Shown: positions 1 to 8,919 of the stretch, one piece after another
Layout of the letters: each line of letters starts with the position of its first letter
Position numbering within the stretch: position 1 is the first letter of the stretch
NCBI GenBank assembly: GCA_046052345.1
Contig: JBJOMN010000007.1
Location: 124,001-188,000, forward strand
Direction: 5' to 3'
Length of the DNA stretch: 64,000 bases
From: Pollutiaquabacter sp046052345
GTDB lineage: Bacteria; Bacteroidota; Bacteroidia; AKYH767-A; 2013-40CM-41-45
Translations under genes and position numbers: made by a program
Notes under the pieces: generated by a model
Databases searched by the model: none
The model's input: only the letters and a program-made list of their open reading frames with translations
What the model was told of the DNA's origin: nothing

Positions 1-830
1 GTACTCAGTTTAATGAACGGGCCGTCCCCCATGTCATTCACTGAAAAATATCTCTTGCTGTCTGCGCCGGCGCGTATCTTCCGCGCAATGCCGTAGCCCG
101 GCTCCACGGTGATACACCACCTCCGGAGGGGATAGATGTCGACGAAGAGGGAAGCTTGATTATCATCCACCCGCACGAAATTTCCGTCGTCGACCCGGAA
201 GCTGTTGGTCAACGCACGGAACGTCACTCCGCCGTACCACCGGTCGCTCCAGCGGTGTTCATACGTGAACCGCCCGGGCAGCAAGCCGAACAGGTAATCG
301 TCAGGGCCGAGCTTCCAATCGGCTCCCAGCAATGGCCAGACAAATAGTCCGAAGAATTCCCGGTTCATGTAGACACCGGCGCGTAATTGCATTTGAGGAG
401 TCACCGCATACGAAATGAATGAGACGCCCCCGAGTTGGATCGTGTTCTCCTTGAACAACTGCTCTCCGTTCGTACGAAGTATCGGTGTCACATTCAACGA
501 CCACTTTTCATACAATGGCAGCATCAGTCCTACGGGGAGTGCGATGCTCCGCACTTCCGGTACGAACTCCTTATTGTCTGCATGGTCGATGTTCCAGGCC
601 TCGTAAAAAGGACTAAGCAGCAGGTAGGTGTTTTCTTTGAGCCGCAGCGGCACATCGCTGCCGGCATAGACATGGGTGAAGGGTGTGGCATAGGAGTCCT
701 TGCTGCGAAAGCCGCTCGTGTGCCGGATCTGAAAAGGGTCTACATAGGGTTGCGCGTACAGTGACAGGCAGGTCAACATGCCTGTCAACGTGAAAAGAAA
801 TTTCGGGTAATTCGTGCAGTTAGTTTTCAC
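1..830 (-). CDS. Outer-membrane beta-barrel protein, DUF6268-like (3' end off the left edge)
   Basis: About 276 residues are visible before the reading frame runs off the window. The frame opens with a 27-residue signal peptide (LFTLTGMLTCLSLYAQ cleavage region) and continues as alternating hydrophobic and aromatic strands such as TYLLLSPFYEAW, FFGLFVWPLLGADW and GPFIKLS, typical of a Bacteroidota outer-membrane barrel. The pattern matches what I remember of the DUF6268 family; function is unknown. The GTG at 828-830 is chosen because it gives a complete signal peptide; an internal ATG at 777-779 would leave only about ten residues of one. The GTG start overlaps the end of the upstream lyase gene by 11 bases, so the two are very likely co-transcribed and translationally coupled. 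Confidence 0.65.
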   Translation of the reverse strand, partial: MKTNCTNYPKFLFTLTGMLTCLSLYAQPYVDPFQIRHTSGFRSKDSYATPFTHVYAGSDVPLRLKENTYLLLSPFYEAWNIDHADNKEFVPEVRSIALPVGLMLPLYEKWSLNVTPILRTNGEQLFKENTIQLGGVSFISYAVTPQMQLRAGVYMNREFFGLFVWPLLGADWKLGPDDYLFGLLPGRFTYEHRWSDRWYGGVTFRALTNSFRVDDGNFVRVDDNQASLFVDIYPLRRWCITVEPGYGIARKIRAGADSKRYFSVNDMGDGPFIKLS

Positions 831-2310
831 GCCTTAATTTTTTGAATCTGAAAAACCGCTTCCAGCGTTCCCGGGCAGAAAGAAAGCGACTGACTGCGCC
901 CATCCATTTGGGATTCTCGGTAATCGGACTCTTGTTTTCTGTGACGGGTGTATTTTCCTCCGGAATCTCCTCGCCGAACATCTCTTCCATGATCTTTCGT
1001 ACCGAGGTTTCTACCATTCCTCGGAAAGGGATACGCGCCATCATGCCATACACGGCGGCATTGCCTTTTGCCGCCAGTTCTTTGTGTTCTGCTGCGTACG
1101 CGACTGCTTCCCGCAAGTCTTCTAGATAATCTTCGATGAAAGGTAGATTGGTGGGCAATACCGTAAGATGGATGCAGTCCGGGAACTGCTGACGATCCAT
1201 CACCCATCCCTTTTCTTCCAGCCGGTCCGCCACCACAAAAATATCGGGTCGGTTGTCGAGTGTCGTGTAGGACAGGATATTCATGCAGGGCTCGCCCACG
1301 ATAGCGATGCCGGGAATGGCGGATAAGCCAACCCGCAACTTCCGTGTTCCATCCATCAGTTTTCCGGCCATCGTCATATAGCCGTTTCTTCCAAGGTGCT
1401 TCATGCCTGCCCACGCTGCTGCAATCGGACCGCCCGGTCGGGTGCCCATGAGCGTGGGAGAGATGTATATTCCACCGGGGAAATCGGTGCTCACGAAAAA
1501 CTGATGGTGCATCAATTTCATGTTGCGATACATCAACACCGATGCGCCTTTAGCTCCGAAGCCGAATTTGTGGACATCGGCGGATACAGAAGTGACACCT
1601 TCTACCCTGAAATCCCATCGCGGTATCTGATAGCCGAGCTGCTCCACCCAGGGCAGCATGAAGCCTCCGATACAGGCGTCCACATGCAGCGGGAGCTTGT
1701 GGCGGACTGCGAGGCCAGCAATCTCTTCCACAGGATCGAGCACTCCATTGGGATAACCGGGAGCCGAGGCCAGCAGCAGAATGGTGTCTTCGCCGATAAG
1801 CTTCTCCATTTCCTCCGGCTGAGCCCTCCTTTGTGCATCCACCGGTGCTTTTCGAAGTTGCAAGCCGAACATTTCGGCCGCTTTGTCGAAGGCAGGATGA
1901 ATAGTGGAAGGCGCTACCACTTCGTAACGCTTTTTATTCGGCATCGCCTTCCTGGCCCGTTGTCTGTAACAGAACATGGCCGCAAGGATGCTTTCCGTTC
2001 CGCCGCTGGTCATCACGCCCACACCCTCATGGCTTCCGTGTAACAGCTCGAGAGTCATGTGTACCACTTCCTGTTCCATCGTATGCAGGCTTTTGAATGC
2101 CAGCGGATTCAGGTAGTTCGCGCTGAAAAGCTCGTTAGCGGAGGATTTCAGCAGGTTGTCGTGCTCTTCGTCGGCAAAGTAGACAAGGCTCCAGACCCTG
2201 CCGCCTTTCCAGTCCGCATCGTCCTTTTGAAGTGTGCGGATCTGCTCCAACAACTGCTCCGGCGTTTCACCTCTTTCAGGCAGTGAGGCAGCGGTCTTCT
2301 GTGGATTCAT
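820..2310 (-). CDS. PLP-dependent lyase, sphingosine-1-phosphate-lyase-like (group II decarboxylase fold)
   Basis: A 496-residue fold-type I PLP enzyme. Visible motifs are TSGGTESI (about residues 101-108, phosphate-binding loop), HVDACIGG (Asp211, pyridine-nitrogen contact) and SADVHKFGFGAKG, where Lys248 is the expected Schiff-base lysine. The SADxHKxGxxxKG signature is that of sphingosine-1-phosphate lyase rather than of typical glutamate decarboxylases. Such lyases split phosphorylated sphingoid bases into an aldehyde and phosphoethanolamine; Bacteroidota do make sphingolipids, so the reaction is plausible but inferred. A charged tail of about 50 residues follows the fold. The start ATG at 2308-2310 overlaps the TGA of the upstream permease (ATGA), which decides the start over an upstream one. 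The downstream barrel gene overlaps its end. Confidence 0.75.
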   Translation of the reverse strand: MNPQKTAASLPERGETPEQLLEQIRTLQKDDADWKGGRVWSLVYFADEEHDNLLKSSANELFSANYLNPLAFKSLHTMEQEVVHMTLELLHGSHEGVGVMTSGGTESILAAMFCYRQRARKAMPNKKRYEVVAPSTIHPAFDKAAEMFGLQLRKAPVDAQRRAQPEEMEKLIGEDTILLLASAPGYPNGVLDPVEEIAGLAVRHKLPLHVDACIGGFMLPWVEQLGYQIPRWDFRVEGVTSVSADVHKFGFGAKGASVLMYRNMKLMHHQFFVSTDFPGGIYISPTLMGTRPGGPIAAAWAGMKHLGRNGYMTMAGKLMDGTRKLRVGLSAIPGIAIVGEPCMNILSYTTLDNRPDIFVVADRLEEKGWVMDRQQFPDCIHLTVLPTNLPFIEDYLEDLREAVAYAAEHKELAAKGNAAVYGMMARIPFRGMVETSVRKIMEEMFGEEIPEENTPVTENKSPITENPKWMGAVSRFLSARERWKRFFRFKKLRREN

Positions 2311-3632
2311 GTGTTGACGGTTTGAATGACTGCGTACTTTTTCACGCGCCACAGCAACACGAGCCCGATGGTGAACCATAGGGCGAGTGCAAAGATGGAG
2401 TTACGCATGCTTCCGGTGAGATTGTCCAGATAGCCCCACAGCACCAGTCCGCACATCATAGCTGTTTTTTCGCATACGTCAAAAAAGCTGAAATAACCTG
2501 CGTTATTCTCTGTCTTGGGGATCATCTTTGCATACGTCGACCGTGCCAGCGACTGGATGCCTCCCATGACCATGCCGATGAAGAACGCGGCGATGTAAAA
2601 GTGGATGGAGGTTTCTATGAAATAACTGCCGGCGCAGATGAGTATCCATATCAGCACAGCAATCATGAGTGCCGTAAGATTTCCCAGTTTATTCGAGATG
2701 TATGCGAACAGGAATGCACCGCCGATGCCAAGGTATTCCAGAAGCAGTACCGTGATGATAAGCTGTGTGATACCCAGATGAATCTCTTTTTCGCCGAAGG
2801 AAGCGGCCATGAACATCACCGTCTGCACACCCATGATGAAGAAAAAGAAAGCGAACAGATACAAACGTAGCTGTCGCTGTTCACGGAGTCTTTTCCAGAT
2901 TTTCAAAAGTTCCCTATATCCGTTCAGGACATGATTCCTCCCAGGCTTCGGTTTATACAGGCCTTTGGGAAGAACGTGCAAGGGTATCTGTGCGAATCCT
3001 ATCCACCACAGTCCGGTCGTAAGGAAGGAGATGCGTGGAAGCAGGGTGTCGTCGGTTATGCCAAGTGCCTTCTGATTGAGGATGAATGCCAGATTTAGGA
3101 GTAAGAGGGTGGTTGCGCCGATGTAGCCGAACGCATAGCCGCGGGCGCTCGTTTTGTCCTGGCGGTCTTCCGTGGAGATGGCGGGCAGATAAGAGTTATA
3201 GAATACGATACTTCCGGAATACCCCACCGTAGCCATCATCATTCCTGCAAGTGCCAGGTGGAACCTGTGATAAGTGTCGAAGAAGACAAGAATCATGCAC
3301 CCCAACGCCCCCAGATAGCAGAAGAACTTCATGTAATTACGGTGATTGCTGCTGTAATCGGCGATTGAAGAAAGCAACGGTGAAATCAAGGCGACAAGGC
3401 CAAATGCGATGCCCAGATTGATGGAATATGCCGCCGTGTTCTCAATTGAAAACCAGCCCAAATCGAGTCTGGTGGATCCGTTCACCCGGGTTACGGTGTT
3501 GTAATAGGCCGGAAAAATTGCGGAAGTGATGACCAGCGCATATGCCGAGTTGGCCCAGTCGTACATCGCCCATGCATTGACGGTCCGGCGATCATTCTTG
3601 ACCAGCACGCCGTAAGATGAATCTGTTTCCAT
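2307..3632 (-). CDS. MFS transporter, UMF1/Atg22-like family
   Basis: A 441-residue integral membrane protein with about 12 hydrophobic segments. The N-terminal NAWAMYDWANSAYALVI stretch is the hallmark of the UMF1 (Atg22-like) branch of the major facilitator superfamily, whose eukaryotic members export amino acids from vacuoles. The substrate here is unknown. The reading frame extends back to a GTG at 3650, but the ATG at 3630-3632 is preferred because it directly precedes a normal short cytoplasmic N-terminus. It is the first gene of a tightly overlapping set, followed by the PLP lyase (ATGA overlap) and the outer-membrane barrel. That arrangement suggests transport of a substrate or product of the lyase, which is an inference from context only. 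Confidence 0.8.
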   Translation of the reverse strand: METDSSYGVLVKNDRRTVNAWAMYDWANSAYALVITSAIFPAYYNTVTRVNGSTRLDLGWFSIENTAAYSINLGIAFGLVALISPLLSSIADYSSNHRNYMKFFCYLGALGCMILVFFDTYHRFHLALAGMMMATVGYSGSIVFYNSYLPAISTEDRQDKTSARGYAFGYIGATTLLLLNLAFILNQKALGITDDTLLPRISFLTTGLWWIGFAQIPLHVLPKGLYKPKPGRNHVLNGYRELLKIWKRLREQRQLRLYLFAFFFFIMGVQTVMFMAASFGEKEIHLGITQLIITVLLLEYLGIGGAFLFAYISNKLGNLTALMIAVLIWILICAGSYFIETSIHFYIAAFFIGMVMGGIQSLARSTYAKMIPKTENNAGYFSFFDVCEKTAMMCGLVLWGYLDNLTGSMRNSIFALALWFTIGLVLLWRVKKYAVIQTVNT

Positions 3633-3972
3633 AGGACCTTGCCTTATCACCTCGAAGGAGTCATTTCCGGCTACCGAAGAAGTAGTCCAAAAAATTGAAA
3701 GATTTCCGAAGTCGTCCGGAATCCAGCCGAATGTACACCCGGTCGTCCCATTAACGGGCTGACCAAGGTCAAATGGTATTGTGATTTAAGTCAGTATGGA
3801 TGTAGGAGTAAGGCGAAAATTAATATTCCGGAATTTCCTTCAAACAGGGTGTTCGGGGAATTCGGTGTGAAGACGTCGGTTCCGGTATTTATACGGCTGC
3901 GTGTCTATTTACTCCAGAGTACGTTTCATGCGGCTGTGCCGAAGATTCACCTCCTTTTCATAGCTTTGAATC
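3633..3972. other. Divergent intergenic region
   Basis: About 340 bases between the divergent permease and SDR genes. I see no gene, no RNA structure and no repeat apart from the promoter element just before the SDR gene. Open frames here are short and lack recognisable protein character. Confidence 0.5.
3961..3968 (+). promoter_or_regulatory. Putative -7 promoter box TAGCTTTG
   Basis: Matches the Bacteroidota -7 consensus TAnnTTTG exactly. Only four bases separate it from the ATG at 3973, so transcription would begin at or next to the start codon (leaderless message). No convincing -33 TTTG was found at the usual spacing. Confidence 0.45.
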
Positions 3973-4638
3973 ATGTATAAAGTGATCGTTACCGGTGCCA
4001 CCGGCATGGTGGGTGAAGGTGTTATGTACGAATGCCTCCAGTCGAAGCTGATAAGCGAAGTGCTGATCATCAACCGGCGTCCGAGCACGTTTTCCCATCC
4101 GAAACTCAAGCAGATCATTCATGCCGACTTCTTCAATCTGAAATCCGTCGAAGAGCAGCTGAAAGGTTATGATGCCTGCTTCTTCTGTCTGGGCGTGACA
4201 TCGCTTGGCAAGAGTGAAGAAGAGTACTCCCGACAGACGCACGATTTGACCTTGCACGTAGGCGAGACCCTATCAAGGATGAATCCCTCGATGGTCTTCT
4301 GTTACATCTCAGGAGCCGGAAACGATCTCACGGAAAGCAGGAAGATGATGTGGGCGCGGGTGAAAGGGCGTACAGTGAACGACCTTTCCAAATTGCCTTT
4401 CAAGGCCGTCTACGATTTTCGTCCGGCCATGATCGAACCCGTCAAAGGGCTGAAGAACACGCTGAAGTTCTACAACTATATCGGCTGGTCTTTTCCGATC
4501 CTCTATCGCTGGTTTCCGGATATGGTCTGCAGGCTCGGCGATATCGGGAAAGCCATGATCAATGTGCTGGACAAAGGGTATGACGGACGTGTGTTGGAGG
4601 TAAGTGACATCAAACGTATGGCCGCACAGAAGTCATGA
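3973..4638 (+). CDS. NAD(P)-binding SDR-type protein (atypical epimerase/dehydratase-like)
   Basis: A 221-residue Rossmann-fold protein. The N-terminus KVIVTGATGMVGEGV holds the TGxxGxxG dinucleotide-binding loop. The short length and the FCYISGAGND stretch in place of a clear YxxxK pair fit the atypical SDRs of the HTATIP2/YwnB kind rather than sugar epimerases. Substrate unknown. The ATG lies immediately after a -7 box. Its TGA overlaps the ATG of the following T9SS-secreted protein, so the two are one transcription unit although their products act in different compartments. Confidence 0.75.
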   Translation: MYKVIVTGATGMVGEGVMYECLQSKLISEVLIINRRPSTFSHPKLKQIIHADFFNLKSVEEQLKGYDACFFCLGVTSLGKSEEEYSRQTHDLTLHVGETLSRMNPSMVFCYISGAGNDLTESRKMMWARVKGRTVNDLSKLPFKAVYDFRPAMIEPVKGLKNTLKFYNYIGWSFPILYRWFPDMVCRLGDIGKAMINVLDKGYDGRVLEVSDIKRMAAQKS

Positions 4639-5558
4639 GGATGGTTTTACCTGCCGTCGCGCTGCTTGTGTTGATCTCGGTGAGCAATTTTACGGCCCGT
4701 GCGCAAACAGGCGCGTATGTACCAATCCCCGATTCCGGTGTGGTCTGGAATTTCCGGGAAACCACAAGTTGGTGCTGGTTCTCGGGGTATACGGCGGATT
4801 ATTCCATCATCACCGACGGAGATACGCTCATCGGCGGCGTCCGCTATAACAAGCTTTACACGCCCTTCGTAATCACCGGAAATCCGCTGTGCTTCTCGGA
4901 TCCCACGGGATATCGCGGGGCCTTCCGGAATGATACAGTCGCACGCAAAACCTTCTACTTTCCGCCTTCGGATACCGTCGAACGCCTGTTGTATGATTTC
5001 ACCTGGCAGCAGGGGGATACCGTCCAGGGTTGGCTCCGGTCCGCAGGTATATCCCCTTCGGTAATCGACCGCGTCGACTCCGTGCTGGTCGGCAACGATT
5101 ACCGGCGCAGGATGCATGTCGACTGTTACAATGTCGATATCATCGAAGGAGTGGGTTGTACCTATGGTCTTATTACAGGTCTGCCCGGATGTGTGACGGA
5201 TGTCAACGATTTCAGCCTGGAGTGTTTAAGCGTCAACGGTCAGGCCTTGTTACCGGACACTGCATCGAATTGTCTCCTGATCAATTCAGTCGAGCTTCAG
5301 GAGCATATGCTTCCGGTAGCTTTCTATCCCGTCCCTGCTTCCGGCCGGCTATACTTACGCCCTTGGACCCCGGGCACATTTGATCTGCAGCTGGTCGATG
5401 TGACCGGAAAATGCATTTACAAGAATACCCTTGAACTTGTTCCCGGCATCGAGGCGATTATCGAAACCGATGACCTCCCTTCCGGCGTCAGCGCATTATT
5501 GCTAGCGGACAGGAGTTCAGGCAGGGTGTTCAGCAGCAAGGTCGTCATCCTTCGTTAA
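4635..5558 (+). CDS. Secreted protein with T9SS type A sorting domain
   Basis: A 307-residue protein with a signal peptide (LPAVALLVLISVSNFTARAQ) and an extracellular domain rich in Trp, Tyr and Asp and containing several cysteines. The last roughly 80 residues (FYPVPASGRLYLRP, LQLVDVTGKCIY, LPSGVSALLL, SSKVVILR) form the beta-sandwich sorting domain that T9SS recognises at the outer membrane. I do not recognise the central domain (about residues 24-225). It is not the same as the other T9SS proteins here, although the layout resembles the 507-residue protein at 35390-36913. Its ATG overlaps the stop of the SDR gene (ATGA). Confidence 0.75.
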   Translation: MRMVLPAVALLVLISVSNFTARAQTGAYVPIPDSGVVWNFRETTSWCWFSGYTADYSIITDGDTLIGGVRYNKLYTPFVITGNPLCFSDPTGYRGAFRNDTVARKTFYFPPSDTVERLLYDFTWQQGDTVQGWLRSAGISPSVIDRVDSVLVGNDYRRRMHVDCYNVDIIEGVGCTYGLITGLPGCVTDVNDFSLECLSVNGQALLPDTASNCLLINSVELQEHMLPVAFYPVPASGRLYLRPWTPGTFDLQLVDVTGKCIYKNTLELVPGIEAIIETDDLPSGVSALLLADRSSGRVFSSKVVILR

Positions 5559-5591
5559 TCGACCTGGTAGTCGCGTAAATCTCATCCTTCG

Positions 5592-6230
5592 ATGCCCGGC
5601 ACTTCCGCTAAGAATCCTTCCGTTGATATTTATCTTGCCGACGGATGCGGGCGTTGCTCCATGGCGGCCACCCCGGCGTGCAAGGTGAATCAATGGCGGA
5701 CCGTGCTGAAGCGCCTGAGGGCGATCGCGCTGAGCACCGGACTGAAAGAGGAACGGAAATGGGGTGTGCCGTGTTATACCTATGAGGGAAAGAATGTGAT
5801 CATGCTGGGGGCGTTCAAGGAATACGCCTCTATCATGTTTTTCAAGGGTGCGTTGCTGGAAGATACGGCTGCTATTTTGACCAGGCAGACGGAAAACGTC
5901 CAGGCGACACGGCAGATACGGATCACCGGACTTTCGGCACTCAGGCCGATCGAACAATTGATAAAGGAATATTTTCTTTCAGCGATCGCCCTGGAAAAAA
6001 CCGGGGCCAAGGTCACCTACAAGAAAGCCACGGAGTATCCGGTTCCTGAAGAGCTCCTTCAGGCCTTTCGTGATAATCCGCAGTTGAAGCGCGCCTTTTA
6101 TGCACTGACCCCCGGACGACAGAAGGGATATCTGTTGTATTTCGCCGGAGCCAAACAATCGCAGACAAGGTCCGGACGTATCACGAAGCACACGCAGCGG
6201 ATTCTCTCCGGAAAAGGGTTGGACGACTGA
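5592..6230 (+). CDS. YdeI/OmpD-associated family protein with DUF1801 domain
   Basis: A 212-residue cytoplasmic protein. An N-terminal Cys-containing segment (CGRCSMAATPACKVNQW) leads into the DUF1801 core (LKEERKWGVPCYTYEGKNVIML, SIMFFKGALL). The C-terminal part from about residue 150 (EELLQAFRDNP, FYALTPGRQKGYLLYF, HTQRILSGKG) is the YdeI/OmpD-associated helical domain, rich in Arg and Lys. Proteins of this layout are common in Bacteroidota; their biochemical role is not established. The gene lies 33 bases after the T9SS gene on the same strand and converges with the hydrolase gene that follows. Confidence 0.85.
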   Translation: MPGTSAKNPSVDIYLADGCGRCSMAATPACKVNQWRTVLKRLRAIALSTGLKEERKWGVPCYTYEGKNVIMLGAFKEYASIMFFKGALLEDTAAILTRQTENVQATRQIRITGLSALRPIEQLIKEYFLSAIALEKTGAKVTYKKATEYPVPEELLQAFRDNPQLKRAFYALTPGRQKGYLLYFAGAKQSQTRSGRITKHTQRILSGKGLDD

Positions 6231-6249
6231 CCGGATTCGCACCGGTCGT

Positions 6250-7140
6250 TTATTCCACGAAATCGACTTCCGCCATCACGCCGCAATGATCCGACGGCCA
6301 ACGTCCGTTCGCAAGCCGTTCGTCCAGACACGAGTAATTCCGTACTTCCAGTCCGATGGTCCAGATATAGTCGATCCTCTTTGATGGAACCTCTTCCGTC
6401 TTGAATCCGTTGAAAGTGCCCGATGATCCGACCGGAGGAGTGGAAGAGGCTTTGCATGCGTCGGTCAGGCCCTCAAACAGTTTCAGACGGCTGTCGAGCA
6501 GATCCTGATACCCCGCATCGTCCGGGCTCAGGTTGAAATCGCCCATCAGCAGGACGGAAATGTTAGGTAACATCTCTTCGTTACGCTTCTCCAGATATGC
6601 ATCGGACTTTTCCAGAATGAACGCTGTCAACTGCCTAATGCTGTTGGAGCGCGCTTCGACGCCTTCATGGTCCAGATGGGTGTTCATCACCAGCAACTGT
6701 TTCTTAGTCGCTTTTTCTTTCAACAGCAACCAGCAGCACATCCTGTTGCAGGCCGCATCCCATCCTTTTCCCGGACGGTCCGGAGTTTCCGACAGCCAGA
6801 AGTAACCCTGCTCCAGCATGGTGAACTTCTTTTCGTTGAAGAATAACGGCGTGAATTCACCTTCTTCGCTACCGTCGTCCCTTCCGACTCCCACGTAAGA
6901 GAAACCGGGTAACGATTTACGGATATCGGCCAATTGATTGGCAAGAACCTCCTGGAATCCCACCAAGTCCGGGGACGCCTTTCGCACTACGTTCAGCAAT
7001 CCGGCTTTACGTACTTCCCACCGGTCTTCGCCGTCCTGCGGGTTGTCGTATCGAATGTTGTAGGACAGCGCCTTGAAGGGCTGGGCATCCGTGTCCGTGA
7101 AGCAGAAGAACAGAGTGAGAGCGAGGAACAGGTTTTTCAT
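6250..7140 (-). CDS. Secreted endonuclease/exonuclease/phosphatase-family hydrolase
   Basis: A 296-residue protein with a signal peptide (LFLALTLFFCFTDTDAQ) followed by the EEP fold: LSYNIRYDN (metal-binding Asn), LVGFQEV (metal-binding Glu), NTHLDHEG, LLMGDFNLSPDD (Asp-Asn pair), RIDYIW and SDHCGVMAEV (catalytic His). All signature positions are present, so it should be an active metal-dependent phosphodiesterase or phosphatase, probably periplasmic or surface-exposed. Substrate cannot be read from the sequence: secreted members act on nucleic acids, sphingomyelin or phosphoinositides. Its start is 38 bases downstream of the glycosyltransferase stop on the same strand. Confidence 0.88.
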   Translation of the reverse strand: MKNLFLALTLFFCFTDTDAQPFKALSYNIRYDNPQDGEDRWEVRKAGLLNVVRKASPDLVGFQEVLANQLADIRKSLPGFSYVGVGRDDGSEEGEFTPLFFNEKKFTMLEQGYFWLSETPDRPGKGWDAACNRMCCWLLLKEKATKKQLLVMNTHLDHEGVEARSNSIRQLTAFILEKSDAYLEKRNEEMLPNISVLLMGDFNLSPDDAGYQDLLDSRLKLFEGLTDACKASSTPPVGSSGTFNGFKTEEVPSKRIDYIWTIGLEVRNYSCLDERLANGRWPSDHCGVMAEVDFVE

Positions 7141-7178
7141 GGCTTGTTTGCAGTCAGTCCAAGATACTCAATCCTGAA

Positions 7179-8180
7179 TTATCCCGCCATGACGAAGTCT
7201 TTCATTTCAAGGAAGCCGGCACTCTTCAGGAAGGTGCGGATATCTTCCCGCACATCGCGTTTTGAAATCAGACTGATGATGAAACTGCGGCGATATGACG
7301 GAAGGTCTTTCACCGGAATGAACGGCAATTCCTGAGAGGTGCGTTCCGCCACGTCGGTGACGGCACTGACCGGGATTCCTGCCTCTTGCAGCACCGTGAT
7401 CCGTTTGCGGATATGGCGGCTGCCGCCGCAAACGATGACCTGACGGTTTTCTGCAATGTTCGTATCCAGCCACGCTTTGAGATATTTCGCCTTAGTACGG
7501 AAGAAGGCATCCTCCGAGTAGTTGCGGTGATTACGGCTGAGCCGTTCGCTGCGGTCCCGCCACGTGAGTAACGTTTCCGGCAACTTGCCGATAGCTACTC
7601 CTGCTTGCATCCACCGAAGCCATAACTCGTAATCCTCCGGCAGCGGGTCGGTACTGTAGTCTCCGTGCCGTTCGAACAGTTCCTTTCGCATCATCATCGA
7701 CGGATGAGCCAACGGGGATTCTATGAATCGGTTCGTCGAATGTTCTTCGGGAGTAATGAGGCTGTTCTGCCAGTCCACGAAAAACCGATAGCCTTCGTTT
7801 TCGGGAGTCGACGGATCGACTTGTGTGCGGCATCCTGCGGCTCCGATACCGGGATTCGCGCAGAGGTATTCAAATTGCCGTTGTAGTCTTTCAGGATGCG
7901 CCACATCGTCCGCATCCATCCGGGCGATGATTGCGGATAACGCATGGGCTATTCCGGTGTTCAGGGCAAAGGAAATTCCGGGTCGTATTTCAGGGACTAG
8001 ACGGCAACGCGGATCACGCTCTGTAGAAGTCTCTGCGATGCGGCGGCTTTCGGGATCCCCGGCATTGTCTATCAGTATCAATTCCAGATCCCGCAACGAT
8101 TGCCCGAGGATGCTGTTGATGCTTTCTGATAGCATCCCGCGTTCATCGGTAAACGGAAGCAGGACGGAAACTTGCGGCAT
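7179..8180 (-). CDS. Glycosyltransferase family 2
   Basis: A 333-residue GT-A enzyme. QVSVLLPFTDERGMLSESINSIL opens the nucleotide-binding domain; LELILIDNAGD and IARMDADDVAHPERL supply the DXD-type metal site; PLPEDYELWLRW is the ED-type catalytic region near residue 185. From about residue 225 a second part (QVIVCGGSRHIRKRITVL, FIPVKDLPSYRRSFIISLISKRDVREDIRTFL) looks like an added Rossmann-like domain of unknown role. Acceptor and donor sugars are unknown. It sits between a methyltransferase and an EEP-family hydrolase, all on the minus strand with short gaps. Confidence 0.85.
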   Translation of the reverse strand: MPQVSVLLPFTDERGMLSESINSILGQSLRDLELILIDNAGDPESRRIAETSTERDPRCRLVPEIRPGISFALNTGIAHALSAIIARMDADDVAHPERLQRQFEYLCANPGIGAAGCRTQVDPSTPENEGYRFFVDWQNSLITPEEHSTNRFIESPLAHPSMMMRKELFERHGDYSTDPLPEDYELWLRWMQAGVAIGKLPETLLTWRDRSERLSRNHRNYSEDAFFRTKAKYLKAWLDTNIAENRQVIVCGGSRHIRKRITVLQEAGIPVSAVTDVAERTSQELPFIPVKDLPSYRRSFIISLISKRDVREDIRTFLKSAGFLEMKDFVMAG

Positions 8181-8214
8181 GGTTTTCGGTCGGAGCAGAA
8201 CCTGCGCCCCCGTT

Positions 8215-8880
8215 TCAGTTCAATATATGGATGTTCACCCGGTAGACAATTCCGTTCCGTTCCACGCTTTTCGTTTCACGGCGCACTTTCCATCCGTGCG
8301 ATTCCAGGCTGTTGAAGAAGTCGCGGGCGAAATGCCGGTCAGGTTCGCTGAGGATTGCCGTGCCTCCGGGAGCGATGAGACGCCTCAATGCTGCGAGGAG
8401 CGGTTCGAACATCCTCCGTTCATAGGCCACGTCCGAGGCGATGACAGCATCGAAAGGCACGGCAGGTGTGTCTGTCCGCCAGTCCAGCAACCGGGTCTCA
8501 CAAGGTGTGCTATGATTGAGGCTCCAGTTGTGTGCGGCCAGCCGAAGCGGTTCCGGCAGATAGTCACTGAGGACAACGTGCTCGGCTGATTTTCCGGCCA
8601 CGATTCCCGGCAAACCGAGTCCGCATCCGATCTCGCAGATGTTCTTGCCGGCGGTCAGCCCGGTGTTTTCCGACAGGAAGCGGCTGAGTGCTATGGCGGA
8701 GGGCCATATTTCGGCCCAGTACGGAATCCGTTCGTCTTTTACTGCCGGATCGTCATCAGGAAGCGAAAGAAGTCTTTCGAAAAGGTCTTCAGCGTCTGTT
8801 ACGTGCGTGATGACGTAGGAGTCGCTCCCGAAAACAAGGGTTTCGATACCGGTAGGGAAGTCGAACAAGGGATCCGGCAT
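8215..8880 (-). CDS. Class I SAM-dependent methyltransferase (FAM86/METTL-like)
   Basis: A 221-residue methyltransferase. PYWAEIWPSAIALSRFL followed by ICEIGCGLGLPGIVAG is the motif I glycine-rich SAM loop, VVLSDYLPEPL the acidic motif II, and DAVIASDVAYERRMFEPLL the post-II motif. This arrangement is that of the eukaryotic-like METTL21/FAM86 (protein lysine methyltransferase) and NNT1 group; the target here is unknown. The frame extends upstream to a TTG at 8901, but the ATG at 8878-8880 is preferred. The start is 39 bases from the stop of the response regulator gene on the same strand. Confidence 0.8.
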   Translation of the reverse strand: MPDPLFDFPTGIETLVFGSDSYVITHVTDAEDLFERLLSLPDDDPAVKDERIPYWAEIWPSAIALSRFLSENTGLTAGKNICEIGCGLGLPGIVAGKSAEHVVLSDYLPEPLRLAAHNWSLNHSTPCETRLLDWRTDTPAVPFDAVIASDVAYERRMFEPLLAALRRLIAPGGTAILSEPDRHFARDFFNSLESHGWKVRRETKSVERNGIVYRVNIHILN

Positions 8881-8919
8881 GGCAGCCGGAAAGGTAAGCA
8901 AGAAAAACGCCCGTACTTC

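Noticed and set aside
415..764. Plus-strand open frames at 415-606 and 435-764
   Set aside because: They lie antisense to the minus-strand outer-membrane barrel, which has a signal peptide and a continuous frame to the edge. Their translations show no protein-like pattern.
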